Shown: positions 1-12,101 of the stretch, one piece after another
Numbering within the stretch: the first letter of the stretch is position 1
How the letters are laid out: every line of letters starts with the position of its first letter
Assembly (NCBI RefSeq): GCF_000699445.3
Contig: NC_067200.1
Span: forward strand, 8,740,450-8,804,449
DNA: 64,000 nt
Reading direction: 5' to 3'
Source of the DNA: Schistosoma haematobium
Lineage: Eukaryota; Platyhelminthes; Trematoda; Strigeidida; Schistosomatidae
The notes under the pieces: generated by a model
The model's database searches: none
Told to the model about the DNA's origin: nothing
What the model saw: only the letters and a program-made list of their open reading frames with translations
Made by a program: the position numbers and the translations under genes

Positions 1-46
1 ATAGAAATGTTTAATAAATTAGGCAAACTAAACCATTTTTCATAGT

Positions 47-226
47 AAGCAAAGATGGGTGATGGCTAGTAGTGGAATCCAAGACATGTGTTTCTTCTTA
101 TTTGGAACTCATTAGCTGTATGTACTTGAATTTCAAAGTTGATTTTCACTCCGCAAATGGAACCTAGTACTGTTCGCTTAGAACTCTGTCACGTTATCCA
201 TTTAGCTACTGAGTCCTGATAACTCG
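47..226 (-). mobile_element. HH-A (Sm-alpha-like) copy, left half of foldback
   Basis: Diverged minus-strand copy of the tRNA-derived hammerhead element, running from its 3' part (47) to its A-box region (near 205-220). The hammerhead core is degenerate. It is joined head-to-head to the copy at 228. Confidence 0.75.
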
Positions 227-227
227 A

Positions 228-416
228 TGATGTTCGAAGCGAACGGTACGGTGTTTGAGTCTCGGAGTGAACACAAATTCTTGGTTGCAGGTACATCCAG
301 TTGACGAGTTCTAAATAGGACGAAACGCGTGTCCTAAATTCCACTGCTAGGTATTATCCATATCTGCCTATGCTTGTGAATTAAGAAAATATCAAGGCAA
401 TACGCACAGGATGCAT
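228..416 (+). mobile_element. HH-A (Sm-alpha-like) copy, right half of foldback
   Basis: Plus-strand copy that starts before the B box and keeps the hammerhead at 295-340. GAAA and GTC are present, but the first core base is mutated (TTGACGA for CTGACGA) and stem I is weakened. The tail ends near 416. Confidence 0.78.
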
Positions 417-481
417 GTTAGGTCCCGATAAACATCATGAATGCTAACTTTGGGATCCTTTAATGGACCAATACTAAACGT

Positions 482-894
482 GTATTTTTATCGTATAATC
501 ATTAAATAATTAAACTATTCATATTCATGTTCCTGTTATTATAAGCATTATTTTGACCTATTAACCAATATTATACGTGTTATTATTCTTGAATTATGCC
601 CTGTCTATTAGTCACTGCCCCCCTCATTCACAGCCACATCTGGCTAATTCTTGTACAAATGCTGTTTCACATTTTATTGGTACGTTGTGGTCTGTTTGGT
701 TGGTATATAAACTCAGTATGTTTGAAATATAAGGATTCATATCGCACAGACTGAAACTTGTGTTCTGGACTTATCTGGCTGGGCTAGGCGGGTGGCAGGG
801 CCAGTCAAAACTCTAGACTTCTCGCACGTGTTTACGCGTCTTTGATCCGATCGATAAGTCACTGCTCTCTAATCGGCGGTCACAAGTTATAACA
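482..894 (+). mobile_element. LTR-2 solo LTR-like element
   Basis: LTR-like repeat with a TATATAAAC promoter-type box near 703-711 and a canonical ...TAACA end at 894. It shares its core with 2883-3275 (opposite strand) and 25286-25659. No internal gag/pol sequence is adjacent, so it is read as a solo LTR. The 5' boundary near 482 is set by similarity to the second copy and is approximate. Confidence 0.5.
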
Positions 895-2879
895 ATGTAT
901 ATATACCAATAAGAGACTGATCAATTGCAGTCGTATACATCAATGCGAGGATTTAATCAAACAATACCAAATGAATTCACACTTCATAATATTACAAGAA
1001 TAGTTTATCCAACATCCAATTATGCTACAATATTTAATAAAATAAGGTAAATCGTTTAAATCTATTCCATGTATTCATTAATTTGAAAAGCCTAATGTCT
1101 GAATAAGACTAGCGTATTAATTATTCATAAAATAGGGTAAATTAAGAGAAAAAACACCAATTCATTTATTGTAGTCATTTGCAATATTCCTATCATCACT
1201 AATTAAATTTTGTTTATGTTCATTATATTACTGATAATAATGACCAAGAGTATTATAGGCAGGTTATTGAGTAGATATGTAACTATGGTAATGTGGAAAT
1301 GAAAAAAAAAACCTTAATATATAAAGTATGTAGTGACAAATGAATACTATAGTCAATGTATAAAAAAATGAGCACTTTTGGATGTAAGTTGACAGCGGGC
1401 ATAATGACAAGGAATGTATAACTTAGATCTAAGATAATTGAAACTGATAAATCGGAGTAAATGATTAGGAACATTGATTAAGTATGTTAATTCAAAGTAG
1501 ACCAATTCTTGTTATAACTTCCTGGTACCGAAAAATAAAAACATAAATACACCAGCCAAACACTTTATTCAGGTTATCTTCAATAAGAATAGTCAGTTTT
1601 ATTCAAAAATATTGTCATAAGTAATGGGGTTCAACTATGACTCGTTTAAGATGACTATCTGTAGTGTCTGAATGAACTAATGATTCCTTTGTATATGTTG
1701 AATGCTTGGTTTCGAATTCCAAATACAGTACATTCGTTCATTCTTGTCTAGTACCTCTTGATCCGATTACGTTATTTCTGGGATTCTTAGTTCGTACTAT
1801 AATTCAAATACTCCTAATCATCATACTATCATCAACGGAAGTGAATGGTATTTAGGTAATGTCACTTAAACCTTATTGGTAGAATTCAATAAATAGACAA
1901 ATGATCAACCAAGTTCGAAATAGCTCAAACTCTGAATCTGGATAAAATAGGTTTGAATCCCACATGAAATATCATTTCCCCACAAGACGTCAAGTATAGC
2001 TCTCTGTTGAGTTCTAATTAGCTCGAAACTTGTTTCCGGGTTTTTTAAAAATCTACTTTCAGTTGTCCGTAACCGTTTGGCATATGATAAGTCGATTGAA
2101 TTTGGAAACGTGAAAAGCTGAATTCTTGATAACTAGTTTCTTCTTCTCGTACTCATTGATAAATTAGACAGTTATTAAATCGATTGCGAACATCCGAATT
2201 AGAAATCATAGATAGGTCACGCGCTATCATTTTACTAATGATTGCATTTCTCGACAATTTTATCTTCCTCCTAAAAGAACCTAACCATGCAGATAAGGAG
2301 AAGTTAGTTTAGTCGTTAGCATTCTGTAAATGTTGATAATTACAAGGAATCAGATTATCTTTGATAAGTGAATATATCCTGCCTCGACAAACCGTTCTAA
2401 TATGAACTATGTTAATTACAATTCTAATTGTTTTTGTCCTCCTTCTCGTCTAAAGGAATGTTAGCATAGGGAAGCTCTATCTCCATTTCAAAGAAGTATT
2501 TAGTCGTAGCCATCTTATTTTATCCAACCTAACACAACATATTTTAATTGTATGAATTATAACAAACTGGTGTTTTGAAGTTGTATTTTCGTAATCTAAC
2601 CTATGATGGTTCACTGACTAGATCCACTCTATAACCCAATATAGAGTCCCAAACTGCTTGATCTAAGGTAGTTCAAAGTGATTACCCACTACTTTCATAA
2701 GCTTTCTACTTATCATGAAAATATAATTGCTATGAATAAAATACTAGTTAACAATTCGTTCAAATCTATAATGAACATCTCTCTGAATAGTGTTATCATT
2801 TGCTGTAAATTATTTCATTGACTCTGCATTAACACATCTCATTGCATTTATTAAAACTTGTAGTTTTGTGCCTTATCAA
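895..2879. other. AT-rich non-coding stretch
   Basis: No coding frame with convincing codon structure and no clear repeat seen on either strand. The open frame at 1283-1474 (-) is low-complexity and taken as chance. Confidence 0.5.
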
Positions 2880-2882
2880 TAT

Positions 2883-3275
2883 ATAACGTAATGATACCGC
2901 CAATTACAGAACAGTGGATTATTGACCGGACCGATGACGCATAAAACCCGTACGAGCAGTCGAGAGTCCTTATCGGTCCTGCCTGTTAAGTCCAGAACAC
3001 CAATCTCAGCCTCCACTGCATGAATCATGTATTTCAAACATACTGGGTTTATATACCAACCAAACAGACCACATCGTACCATAAAATGGAAAATAACATT
3101 TGTACAAGATCTAACCAAAAGTAGCTGTGAATGTGAGAGATAATAATTGATAGACTGGGTATAACTCATGAATGGTAAATCGTATAATAATAGTTCATAA
3201 GTCAACATAAAACTTATAATAAGAGGAACACGAATATGAATAGTTTAGTTAAGTAACAATAATACAATAAAAAAT
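2883..3275 (-). mobile_element. LTR-2 solo LTR-like element, inverted copy
   Basis: Same subfamily as 482-894 but on the minus strand, with the same TATATAAAC box and the same 5' half. The inverted orientation excludes the pair as the two LTRs of one provirus. The open frame at 2876-3208 is a by-product of this repeat. Confidence 0.5.
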
Positions 3276-4225
3276 ATATGTATAGTACTAGTCCAGACAT
3301 AGATTCCAACAATTACCATTCATTAATCTCATCGGGTTATAACACTATTGGTTATATGAATGAAGTTTTGTTTCCTGTTTTGAAACAAACTTAGGAAAAT
3401 ATATTTACATACCAAGCATTTATTAATTGCATTATTAATTTGCATCAGAACAAAGTCAGGTTGACACAATAAAATGAAATAGAAAACAAAAAAGTTAACT
3501 TTGTCATTTGAATATGTTATCGCTAATGATAGTTTTAGTTTCGATCGAATGATCTACAATAGGATAGAATCGGAATATGGTAAGACTATAATTTATGAAT
3601 GAACCAATCTAATTTATGATAGAAGATCTCAAATTTTGGCGCATAATTCACTCATTCATTTGGCTAAATACCATTTTAGCATCATAGTTGATGTCAGTTC
3701 GTGATGAATATCCTAAATGTAATTACTAACCTTAACTATTAACTGTATGTCATAATTCTGATTCCTCATCAATTCCTAGTTAGTAGATGGACATTTTCAA
3801 GGTCATTCTAGCGTTACTCAAATGTCGTCCATAAATTAGTAAAAATTAATTACGAAAAGAAAGAAAAGTTACAATCAAACAGATCGTTGTATGATTGAAG
3901 TATTCAATGAACAAACAACGTGATTAATGATTGAAGTTTTATAGGTTATTGTCATAATTTATCTGATATTTCATAATGGTAATCATTATGTCAAACAATC
4001 AGTAATTCCATCAAATCGTTAATAAAAACGTTTAACTTTCAAAGAATGATCTAACCAGTATTCAGTTCATATCAGTTTGCGTGTATAGATATATATGGAA
4101 TATAGAAAATAATTATTGAATGTTACAACATATGGAACTGATTCTAAGTATTTTAAATTCATCCCTGTTAGTCATGACATGAATCTGATAACTCTTTTTA
4201 AAATAAGAGAAAGTCATGTGAATAA
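3276..4225. other. AT-rich non-coding stretch
   Basis: I see no gene, RNA gene or recognisable repeat here. Confidence 0.45.
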
Positions 4226-4227
4226 TG

Positions 4228-4355
4228 CAAATAACCTGTAACTAAGGGTTCGAATTCCATGTGCGCACTGATGAGGGGTCCTATATTAGGACGAAACAAC
4301 CGTCCAGTGCTTCCAGGTTTTCGACGGTTTAACATCGATCGATTCGTTCACTATA
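4228..4355 (+). mobile_element. HH-B fragment
   Basis: Contains the B-box-like ggttcgaattcc and the hammerhead region with GAAAC and GTCCAGTGC. The CUGANGA box is mutated, so the ribozyme is judged inactive. The 5' part is missing. Confidence 0.7.
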
Positions 4356-4735
4356 CCCTAGCAGACTTTGACAATTTTTTAAGAACTCCGAAACTTCTTT
4401 CTTCAATACAGGCAACGTTTCATGTTTTACATCACTGACTGTCTTTGGGTGGATAACCACTAAAAAGGGTGTATTAAACATCTACTCCATTCTAGTTTGT
4501 CACTTTCAGTCAGTGCTAATCCACGACGATCTGTCTCAGGGATTATAGTCTCCATTACGGGAGACTAGCCATCAGACTACTAAGTAGGTTTACAACTGTT
4601 TACTTTTTTAACTGAGATCGCATTCATTGATTTTAAACACAAAGTATTCAGATAATACAATGAAAAGGTTACCTTCAGATCATCACTTTAGTTTCGGAAT
4701 CCGATAATCTAACTTTTCTCGGTTTAATCAGGTTT

Positions 4736-5045
4736 TTAGGGGTTGTGGAGATTGTCAAGTTTTCTGATTGAAATCATGAGTCAATTGAAGTTAGACCACC
4801 ATGGAAAACCTGGAAGCACTGGACGTTCGTTTCATCCTAGTATGAGACTCCTCGACAGTACGCCTCCACGATCCCGCACCCCGTGAGATTCGGACCCAGG
4901 ACTTACCATTCTTGCGTTGAGCGCTGAACCAACTAGACCACTGAGCCGGCATCCAACAGTGTTAATGTCTAACCTCAACTAATCCAAGAAGTTGCGCGAC
5001 CATCTTCCATTGTATTGAAGTAGACACCTGTTTCTACCCGACACG
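4736..5045 (-). mobile_element. HH-B copy
   Basis: Minus-strand copy from its 3' end (ggggttgtgg, 4739) through the hammerhead, B and A boxes and part of the upstream domain. The core box reads TCGAGGA instead of CTGAGGA on the element strand. Confidence 0.75.
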
Positions 5046-5850
5046 GATTTTGTCATTTCATCATTTTTTTTTCTCTAAAACTTAAGTCTTTCACATCCTA
5101 TCATATACAACGAATATATCTTCAAGTGTAAAATACAATTTTTTCTTACATTGACAGTATACAGACAACTGTCAAATGAAAAATAACTAATGTTATGTTT
5201 TTCAGAATATTTTAACCTCTATTATTCATTTTTAGTAGAGTGACAAGTCAAATTATTAGTTTTTGATTCAGTTATCTGTAACTGAAGCAACTAATCATTC
5301 TATGCTCGCATATGTCCACCATGAATGAATTTCTTCCACCTAAACGTTGAGTTATAAGCTTTAACATATTTTGTTTATAGTTTAAAATATACCTTAATAC
5401 TTGTTACACAAGTCATAAGCTATATTGATTCAACAGTTAAATGGAAAACAGATAGGCATGTTAATCAAAATACAATAACATTGAATGTTATAGTCAATAT
5501 CAATACTTGAATTCAGGTGTAATCAGTGATGGATGAGTTCCAAGTAGAAAGAAGCCTGTATTCTCGACTCTACTGTTAGCCAACATTCATTATAATTAAA
5601 ATACAAATTTATAAAGCTCATTTCCTTTTTAGTATGAATTTGATAGTTTCATTCAAAATGAAGTTGTTTAATTGGAAATTAAATTGAGCCATAAATTGTC
5701 TAAATCCTTTGATGAAGTCCTAACAACTAAACTCCCTTAAAGCAATATTTTATTTTTATATAGTGATAAACTCTTACATTTGGTAGCTAATAGGTGATGT
5801 AAACAATATATCATTAGTTCATTGTTTCTGGTTAGGAATAACACCAATTC
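5046..5850. other. AT-rich non-coding stretch
   Basis: No gene seen. A short stretch near 5500-5590 faintly resembles the HH-A tail but is too diverged to call. Confidence 0.4.
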
Positions 5851-5854
5851 AATG

Positions 5855-6165
5855 GTGAAATGGGTGATGAGATATTAACTCACTAAAGACAATGGTGGAT
5901 GTGTCGCTCAATTTCGTGGATTAGTTGAAGTTATACATTAACACTGTCGGATGCTGACCGGCACAATAGTCTAGAGGTTAGGTGGCCGAGCGTGAGACCG
6001 ATAGGTCCAGGGTTCGAATCTCATGAGATGAGACCTTTGGTGTGCACTTCTGAGGAGTTCCACAATAGGACGAAACGGCTGTCTAGTGCTTTCTGGTTTC
6101 CCATGATGATCTAGCTTCAACTGACTCATAATCTCAACTATTAAAATGATTATTAACTTTGTCAG
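5855..6165 (+). mobile_element. HH-B copy with near-intact ribozyme
   Basis: Plus-strand copy with upstream domain, A box (tagtctagaggttagg), B box (ggttcgaatc) and hammerhead. It ends in the usual tail (gactcataatctcaac). Confidence 0.78.
6044..6089 (+). ncRNA. Type I hammerhead ribozyme of HH-B
   Basis: Core CTGAGGA (6050-6056), a stem II hairpin closed by GTTCC/GGAC, GAAA (6072-6075), a minimal stem III and GTC (6081-6083). Stem I pairs gcact with agtgc, with one T-T mismatch next to the core. Activity is inferred, not shown. Confidence 0.6.
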
Positions 6166-6271
6166 TTAATCAAGCCTATCAAAAATTGATAAGTAGGGAA
6201 ATAAACATCAATATAATAACGTCGTTCTCTCTCTTTTTAAAAAAATGCAGGTATAATGTAAAAGTATTTTG

Positions 6272-6676
6272 TAATATGACCAAAAACAGTGATTGAATAT
6301 GTTAAATGGTATGGCTTAGAGTGAATTATAGTGTAGTGTGTGCTACTGATGTCGATAGATATAAGTAATATGTATCGTCAATCGAAAGTGTAATGTCTGG
6401 CGATACAAGGTTAAGAAGATCAATGAGAAGACAAACGAGAACAGTGATTGATTGGTGTGGACAAGAAGAATCAGTCAAGTTTGATACAATTGATTGGCAT
6501 TTTGCAAAAAGAAGAATTTGTTGTATGGTTCTCAGATTTTACTAAGATATTCTGTAATTTTCTGTTGAAATACATTTGATTGTCCACATTTGTGTTCTGG
6601 TTCACTACAATAGTGGTAATATGACCACAATCAGTGGCTGAATATGTTAGATGTCATAGCTTGGAGTCGGTTATAG
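6272..6676 (+). repeat. 60-bp direct repeat flanking LTR-1
   Basis: A sequence of about 60 bp starting taatatgacc occurs at 6272-6331 and again at 6617-6676, on both sides of the LTR-1 copy, at a period of 345 bp. Confidence 0.65.
6332..6609 (+). mobile_element. LTR-1 element (TG...CA, about 278 bp)
   Basis: Repeat starting TGTAGTG and ending CACTACA, flanked on both sides by ATAG (6328-6331 and 6610-6613). Further copies lie at 7142, 10047 (-), 22123 (-) and 51013. TG...CA ends, near 280-bp length and 4-bp flanking repeats suit a solo LTR; a MITE is the alternative. Confidence 0.5.
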
Positions 6677-6938
6677 TGATACAGTTTCATTCACTTTTTA
6701 TTTTATATTTTTCCTGTGCAAATACCTTTTCATTATGTCTTCACAGTGTGTGATATCATTGTTTAGTTTTTTTTTAACTATCACTGCCACTACAATGTTT
6801 CGTTTCTTTTGCTATTCAGTCTGTTAATTTTATCTTGTTATGGTAATCTAATCCGATGATTTTTGAACTAACCTACATTTGTAATAGACTTTGTGTTGAT
6901 TATAATTGAATGACTAATTTCTTTCTAACATCTTTAAG

Positions 6939-7060
6939 CATCAAAAACTATTGCTCGAACTGCTGCTTCGTTTGTACCAATGTTACATCCAAATCAAATT
7001 AAAGAATTAGAAAATAGTCCAAATATTACAAGACGAGCAAGTGCACATGTTATCTGTCCA
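6939..7060 (+). CDS. Gene 1, internal exon (Arg-Arg-X-Ser protein)
   Basis: Internal exon of a spliced gene of unrecognised family. It follows a T-rich acceptor (tctttaag) and ends at a strong donor (gtaagt at 7061). The exon is 122 nt: two bases completing a split codon, then 40 full codons, so the preceding intron is phase 1 and the following one phase 0. The translation starts near SKTIARTAASF and ends near RRASAHVICP. It includes one RRAS motif, a consensus for a cAMP- or cGMP-dependent kinase. The frame is open throughout, codon third positions are A/T-rich, and it joins in frame to the exon at 12102. Upstream exons and the start codon were not found; they may lie left of the window or be too short to see. 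Intracellular location is likely because no signal or membrane segment is visible, but that is inference. Confidence 0.62.
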
Positions 7061-7141
7061 GTAAGTTAAACTATAATTTCAAAATTACTTTTAAAAAAAA
7101 AGAAGTATGCACAACTTGTATGATATTGCTGAGCACCTATG

Positions 7142-7362
7142 TGATGTGTGCTACGGATGTGAACAGATATAAGTAGTATGTCCCACTAATCAAAAATGAA
7201 ATGTCCTGGTGACAGAAGGTTGAGAAAATTGAAGTGAAGAGAACGAGAACAGAAAGTGATTGGAATGGAAACGAAGGAATAACAAAGTTTGAAACAATTT
7301 GATGTTTATTTTGCAAATGAATTATTTACTGTATAGGTTTCAGATTTTACTTAGGGATTCTG
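7142..7362 (+). mobile_element. LTR-1 copy, 3' truncated
   Basis: Same family as 6332-6609 from its TG start, losing similarity after the gattctgta motif near 7355. It lies in the first visible intron of gene 1. Confidence 0.5.
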
Positions 7363-8597
7363 TAGTGATCAGTCATCCTAACTGGTTGTAGTGTCGGTTA
7401 CTATGTTAAGCCCATATAACTTATTTTAGCTTCTGGACAAGTCAATTTATCTACTCTTCTTGAGTCACGTTTTGATCTTGTTAATTATTCACTTATCAAC
7501 CCAGATTGTTTTCATATGAGCGTTTGTGTATGTATTTCTTACATATGTGTGTGACTAAATATCGGTTAACGCTTGATTAAATGAAGTTGGCTCACATGCT
7601 TTCTCCAATGTGCATCCTTTCGTTTCGCTTCGCTCTCTCTTCTTCGCTTCATTTGCTGCGATTCTCTGATTGTCTGTTCTGATCAACGAATGTACAAAAT
7701 ATACATCATCCTAATCTATTCTCCTATTTGACATATTTGATTCTGTTATTCACTAACTCGAGTTAAGTCAAGAATTATATACGAAGATTGGTGACATGTA
7801 TATTTCGACAGTAATCATTTCAATACCAATCATACACACGATCTAACTGGAGTCAGATCCCAGGTCACCAAAGTGGTGAGCCAGCTAATAACATCGATAA
7901 CATCTAATTGAAGTCAAAATGAAGGACTCCATTAAATGGTGTTCTCCTTCATCACACTTTAACGTCATAAAAATCTATACAGTTAAATTCAATTTTCACA
8001 TACTTGGTACCATTTATTGTTACCCCTACCCAAATGATACTATACTAATAAATGTAAATCAAAGTTGATTATAATATCAATCGTCAATATACAATAGGAT
8101 CTAGGATCTTCCATCCAATTTCAGATGGCATCAATTCATTCACAGATCATTGATCAGTTTAAGTAATCTTTAACTTCAATAAAGGAAACTATTTCCATTA
8201 AATCAAGATCATATTTATCATACTTCATAAATACTGGTTATTTTAAATATTCATTCATAGATTCTATCCTTCTATCCTTCAAAATGATTGACCTTAATCA
8301 TCTTTACTTTAAAATGAAACTAACATTACTAAACAATGAATTGATTCAGTTCATGTGAAAATAAAAATTATTTCATCATTATTGTTTCAATAGAAATAAT
8401 GATTAAGGTTAAACGAATGAAATAGATAGAATCCATTTGTTGCATTTTAAAACAATCGAATGTTGACAACAACAGCAACACGATCAAGAACAAGAAAAGC
8501 AACTAACTTTCCCCTCCCCCCCAGTTCATCAATGATTACTTCTTTTAAAGTACAAATAAAGCGTGTTAAGATCTTAGTCTCTTTTTTAAAGAGAATT
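7363..8597. other. Intron sequence without recognised features
   Basis: AT-rich intron sequence of gene 1. No exon or known repeat seen. Confidence 0.4.

Positions 8598-8599
<2 letters not shown>

Positions 8600-8650
<51 letters not shown>
8600..8650. repeat. (TA)n microsatellite
   Basis: About 25 uninterrupted TA units. They create a spurious Ile-Tyr open frame. Confidence 0.97.
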
Positions 8651-8652
<2 letters not shown>

Positions 8653-9726
8653 AAATAGGTTTAGTAAAGATATGAAGTTGCTGACCGAAATATTGATGTA
8701 AGAAATAGTTAACATTAAAATTCTATTTCAATGGAAAAATATTTAAAAAATTCTTTTTTTCAGGACAGATACTAAAAGTAGCCATTTAGAAATATACTAT
8801 GCTACTAAATTGACTTTTCCACTTAAGTATAAACGATCAAACCACACATTCTAATGAATTCATTATTTCATATGTCTATGTGGGGATACATGGGTAGTAA
8901 GGAGTATTTAACTGATGTGATCAAATGATGATTATGAAACAATTGTGTATATGGATTCAAAATTAGTTAATATCGAATTCCTCAGTTGATTTAGAAAATA
9001 AAAATGTTACATTCTTGATCTGCCTACTCACTTTTGGTGCTGAGGATAACTTGTCTAATCTAGATTAAGACCTTGATGCGATAGGCTGACTGACTTAACC
9101 TTAAGGCTAGTATGCGTTAGTTCAAAATGAAAGCGTCGAAAACTATTCTATCAGCTGATTGGCTGACAAGCATGCGAGTGAGAAAAGACAAGTCAACTGG
9201 AACACCACACGATTTATTCTCAATTCTGATCTGGTTCCTGATTTCCAGATCAGTGTAAACAGATACATGAATAAATAGATGACTAACCAGATCATAACGC
9301 ACAATAATTGAGAAAATACAGTTATATCCAAAACTGGAGATTAGCATAGAAATTAGAGTACAAAATATCAGATGGGTTTTGTGCATATTATAGTAATTTC
9401 ACTGATTAAGATCATGAGTCAGTTGAAGCTTAAGTACAAAATATACCATAGCTTTGGAACAAAAAAAGCTATGACAGTGAATCATACACCAAACGAAAGC
9501 TGATGTTCTGTAGAGTAGACTAGGGACAAAAATAAATGTTATTGTTTCACAAGCTTTGAATCAAATGAAATAACTTCCCAAAAAATAGCTTCCTTAGTTT
9601 GTCAAGGTTTCTTGTATCTCTGTTCACATCAAGAAGACCACGTTCAACTAAAGTAGAAATAATGATTGAAACTCTCGAAGAACTGGCCTTAAAATCGCTT
9701 TCAAAAGGTTTAATAGAAACTGTTAA
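8651..9726. other. Intron sequence without recognised features
   Basis: No convincing exon. The overlapping minus-strand frames at 9117-9386 show no family signature. Confidence 0.4.
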
Positions 9727-9727
9727 G

Positions 9728-10880
9728 GACTTACTTACGATTGTTACTCCTAATGGAGCATAGGCCGCCGACCAGCTTTCTTCAACCCACTCTGTCCTGG
9801 GCCTTCTTTTCTAGTTCCATCCAATTCTTGTTCATTTTTCTCATGTCTATTTCCATTTCTGGGCGTAATGTGTTCTTTGGTCTTCTCCTTTTCCATTGGC
9901 CTTCAGGATTCCATGTGAGGGCTTGTCTTGTGACACAGTTTAGTGCTTTCCTCAATGTGCGTCCTAACTAAATCCAGCGCTTCTTCCTGATTTCTTCCTC
10001 CTCCGGATCTGATTTGTCCTCTCCCACAATGGGCTGTTTCTGATAGTGAAGTGAACAGAACACGTGTGAGGACAATCGAATGTATTTAACACAAATTACA
10101 GGACTTATTAATAAACTTTAACAATCATAAACTAAATGCATAATTTGCAAAATGTCCGCTAATTGTCTCAAAATGGCTCAGACTTCATTGTTTTTGCATT
10201 TTCATACAAATTGAATTCTGTTCCCATTCTTTACTGTTCGATCCTCTTGTCTCTTTGCTTCCAGACCTTCTGTTCACGACTAACATCATATACTTTTTAT
10301 GTCAATATAAGTAACACACACCACAATAGTGTCTGGCCAGTGGATGTGAATTATTTCGCGTAGACAGCTGTTAATGAACACTTGTATCTTCTCGATGAAG
10401 ACTTTTGTTGTTCTCCAAGTTTCCGCCCCATACATCAAAACTGTCTTAACATTTGTATTGAAACGTCTTACTGAGGTATTGGCAGTTGACAGTTGTTTTG
10501 ATTTCCAGATGTTATTCAGTTGTAAATATGCTGCTCTCACTTTGCCGATCCGCGCCTTCACGTCTGCATCAGATCCACCGTGTTCATCAATGATACTGCC
10601 CAAATATATAAAGATTTTTACATCTTCCAAATCTCCTCCGTCAATTGGGATTCGATTGTTGGATGCTGTGTTGTATCGGAGAATCCTGCTTTTCCCTGTG
10701 TTTATATTGAGACCTACTGCAGTTGAGGCTGCTGCTACACTGGTCGTCTTCTCCTGCATTTGTTGTTGCGTGTGCAATAGAAGAGCCAGACCACCTGCGA
10801 GGTCTAGATCGTCCAGCTGCATCCTAGATGTCCACTGTATCCCGTGCTTCCCTTTAGATGTTGACGTCTTCATGATCCAG
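9728..10880 (-). mobile_element. SR2/RTE-like non-LTR retrotransposon 3' end, split by LTR-1
   Basis: Minus-strand pseudogene of the C-terminal part of an RTE-clade reverse transcriptase. Recognisable blocks are GIQWTSRMQLDDLD, LNINTGKSRILRYN, YLGSIIDEHGGSDADVKARI and [12 protein letters not shown], followed by the 3' end near 9728. The catalytic FADD motif is replaced by LAGG, so this copy is dead. The body is interrupted by the LTR-1 insertion at 10047-10325. Confidence 0.88.
10047..10325 (-). mobile_element. LTR-1 insertion inside SR2
   Basis: A 279-bp LTR-1 copy splits the SR2 coding remnant. Host sequence resumes cleanly on each side, with ATAG duplicated at 10043-10046 and 10326-10329. 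This fixes the element's ends as TG...CA. Confidence 0.7.
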
Positions 10881-10939
10881 TTGATATATATATGGATATA
10901 TATATAATGAAGACAGTCACTTTAGTGACAACCTCTGAT

Positions 10940-11610
10940 GCAGTAAGCGCCAACATTCATTAAGGTAAAGTGAGATCATGAGATACAACATAGAGAGTGC
11001 AAATTAGGCCACTCTTCGTGGAGAAGCTCGTACCTGGACAGGATTACCAATAAACAAGCGGTACCTGATACAGATGTGGAAGGACGGATTGGTAAATTAA
11101 GGGCAACATTCCTAAAATCAGGGAACATCTTAAACTGAAAAAAAATATCAGTCAACATCAAAGTCAGAATTTCCAATACAAGCGTGGATAAAGTTTTATT
11201 GTAAGAGGCTGAAACTTGGAGAACTAATAAACCATTATCAAGACGTTCCAAGTATATATAAACACCTGTTTGTAGAACATACTTCAGGCCGGTTGATTAG
11301 ACATTATCATCCACACTTCATTGTGTCCGTGGAGAAAGCAGCTTCCAGATGAATAGGAGTTAAGAAAACTACATTGGAGGTGTATGGGACATAGATCGTG
11401 AAAATCATCAAAATGTATCACGAGGCAAGCCCTAACTTGAAATTACCAAAGTGAAAGTAAAAGAGATAGACCAAAGAATACATTGGTCAGAGAACTAGAG
11501 ACATACATCAAGAGAATGAATGGCACACTTGTCAACATCTGTAAACGAGAGCTCAGGACATCGTATGTTGGATATCGCTGGTTGGTGACTTATGGTTCAC
11601 GAGAGTGATA
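10940..11610 (+). mobile_element. Diverged SR2/RTE-like pseudogene
   Basis: Plus-strand decayed copy covering the last third of the ORF (remnants of GSIIDE, AETWRT and RPKNTL). It ends in the gagtaagtaag type tail and has many frameshifts and stops. It lies head-to-head with the copy ending at 10880. Confidence 0.7.
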
Positions 11611-11639
11611 ATCGTAAGTGAGTAAGTAAGTAAGCAAGT

Positions 11640-11890
11640 ATTTCTCGGGTTATTGAAAGCTTTGAGAACTTCAAAATCTAAACTCGCTTCATGTGTACAC
11701 AAACGATTTGTAGTGGCCTGAAATCTCTCCTGATAATGTGTATCAATGCCAAGGTTGGACTTGATAGTTTCAAATAAATTGAGCATTGATTAGAAGGTTA
11801 ATAATAAATTTATGATTTTCATATCCTAATAAGCAGAAAAATTATATTTCTAACGTTTCGTAACTCCATGTAAGCCACTTCTTCAGATTA
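11640..11890 (-). mobile_element. Penelope-like element fragment
   Basis: On the minus strand this carries CTGAAGA, a 7-bp hairpin (GTGGCTT paired with GAGTTAC through G-U pairs) and GAAACGTT, as in the hammerhead-bearing ends of Penelope-like elements. A short coding-like tail follows. Assignment rests on motif style only. Confidence 0.35.
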
Positions 11891-12101
11891 TTTTATTACC
11901 ATGATTATCTTTAAACCATTTTAAATTATTGGGTAGTATGATAAATTTTTGCCTTGCCTACATTATTTAAATCATCAACTATTGTTGACTCCACCTTTTG
12001 TTCAATCAATCTTTATTAGTCTCCTTAAGTTACTACCTTGACTATTTCAAATACTAATACCCAATTTAGATCCGTATGTTTTGTCTGTTTTTTTTCTTTA
12101 G

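Noticed and set aside
482..3275. The two LTR-2 copies as the ends of one provirus
   Set aside because: They are in opposite orientations and the sequence between them has no gag/pol similarity.
6340..6400. Hammerhead-like ctactgatgtc ... cgaaag in LTR-1
   Set aside because: The core box lacks the required final A and no stem II or cleavage triplet is in place.
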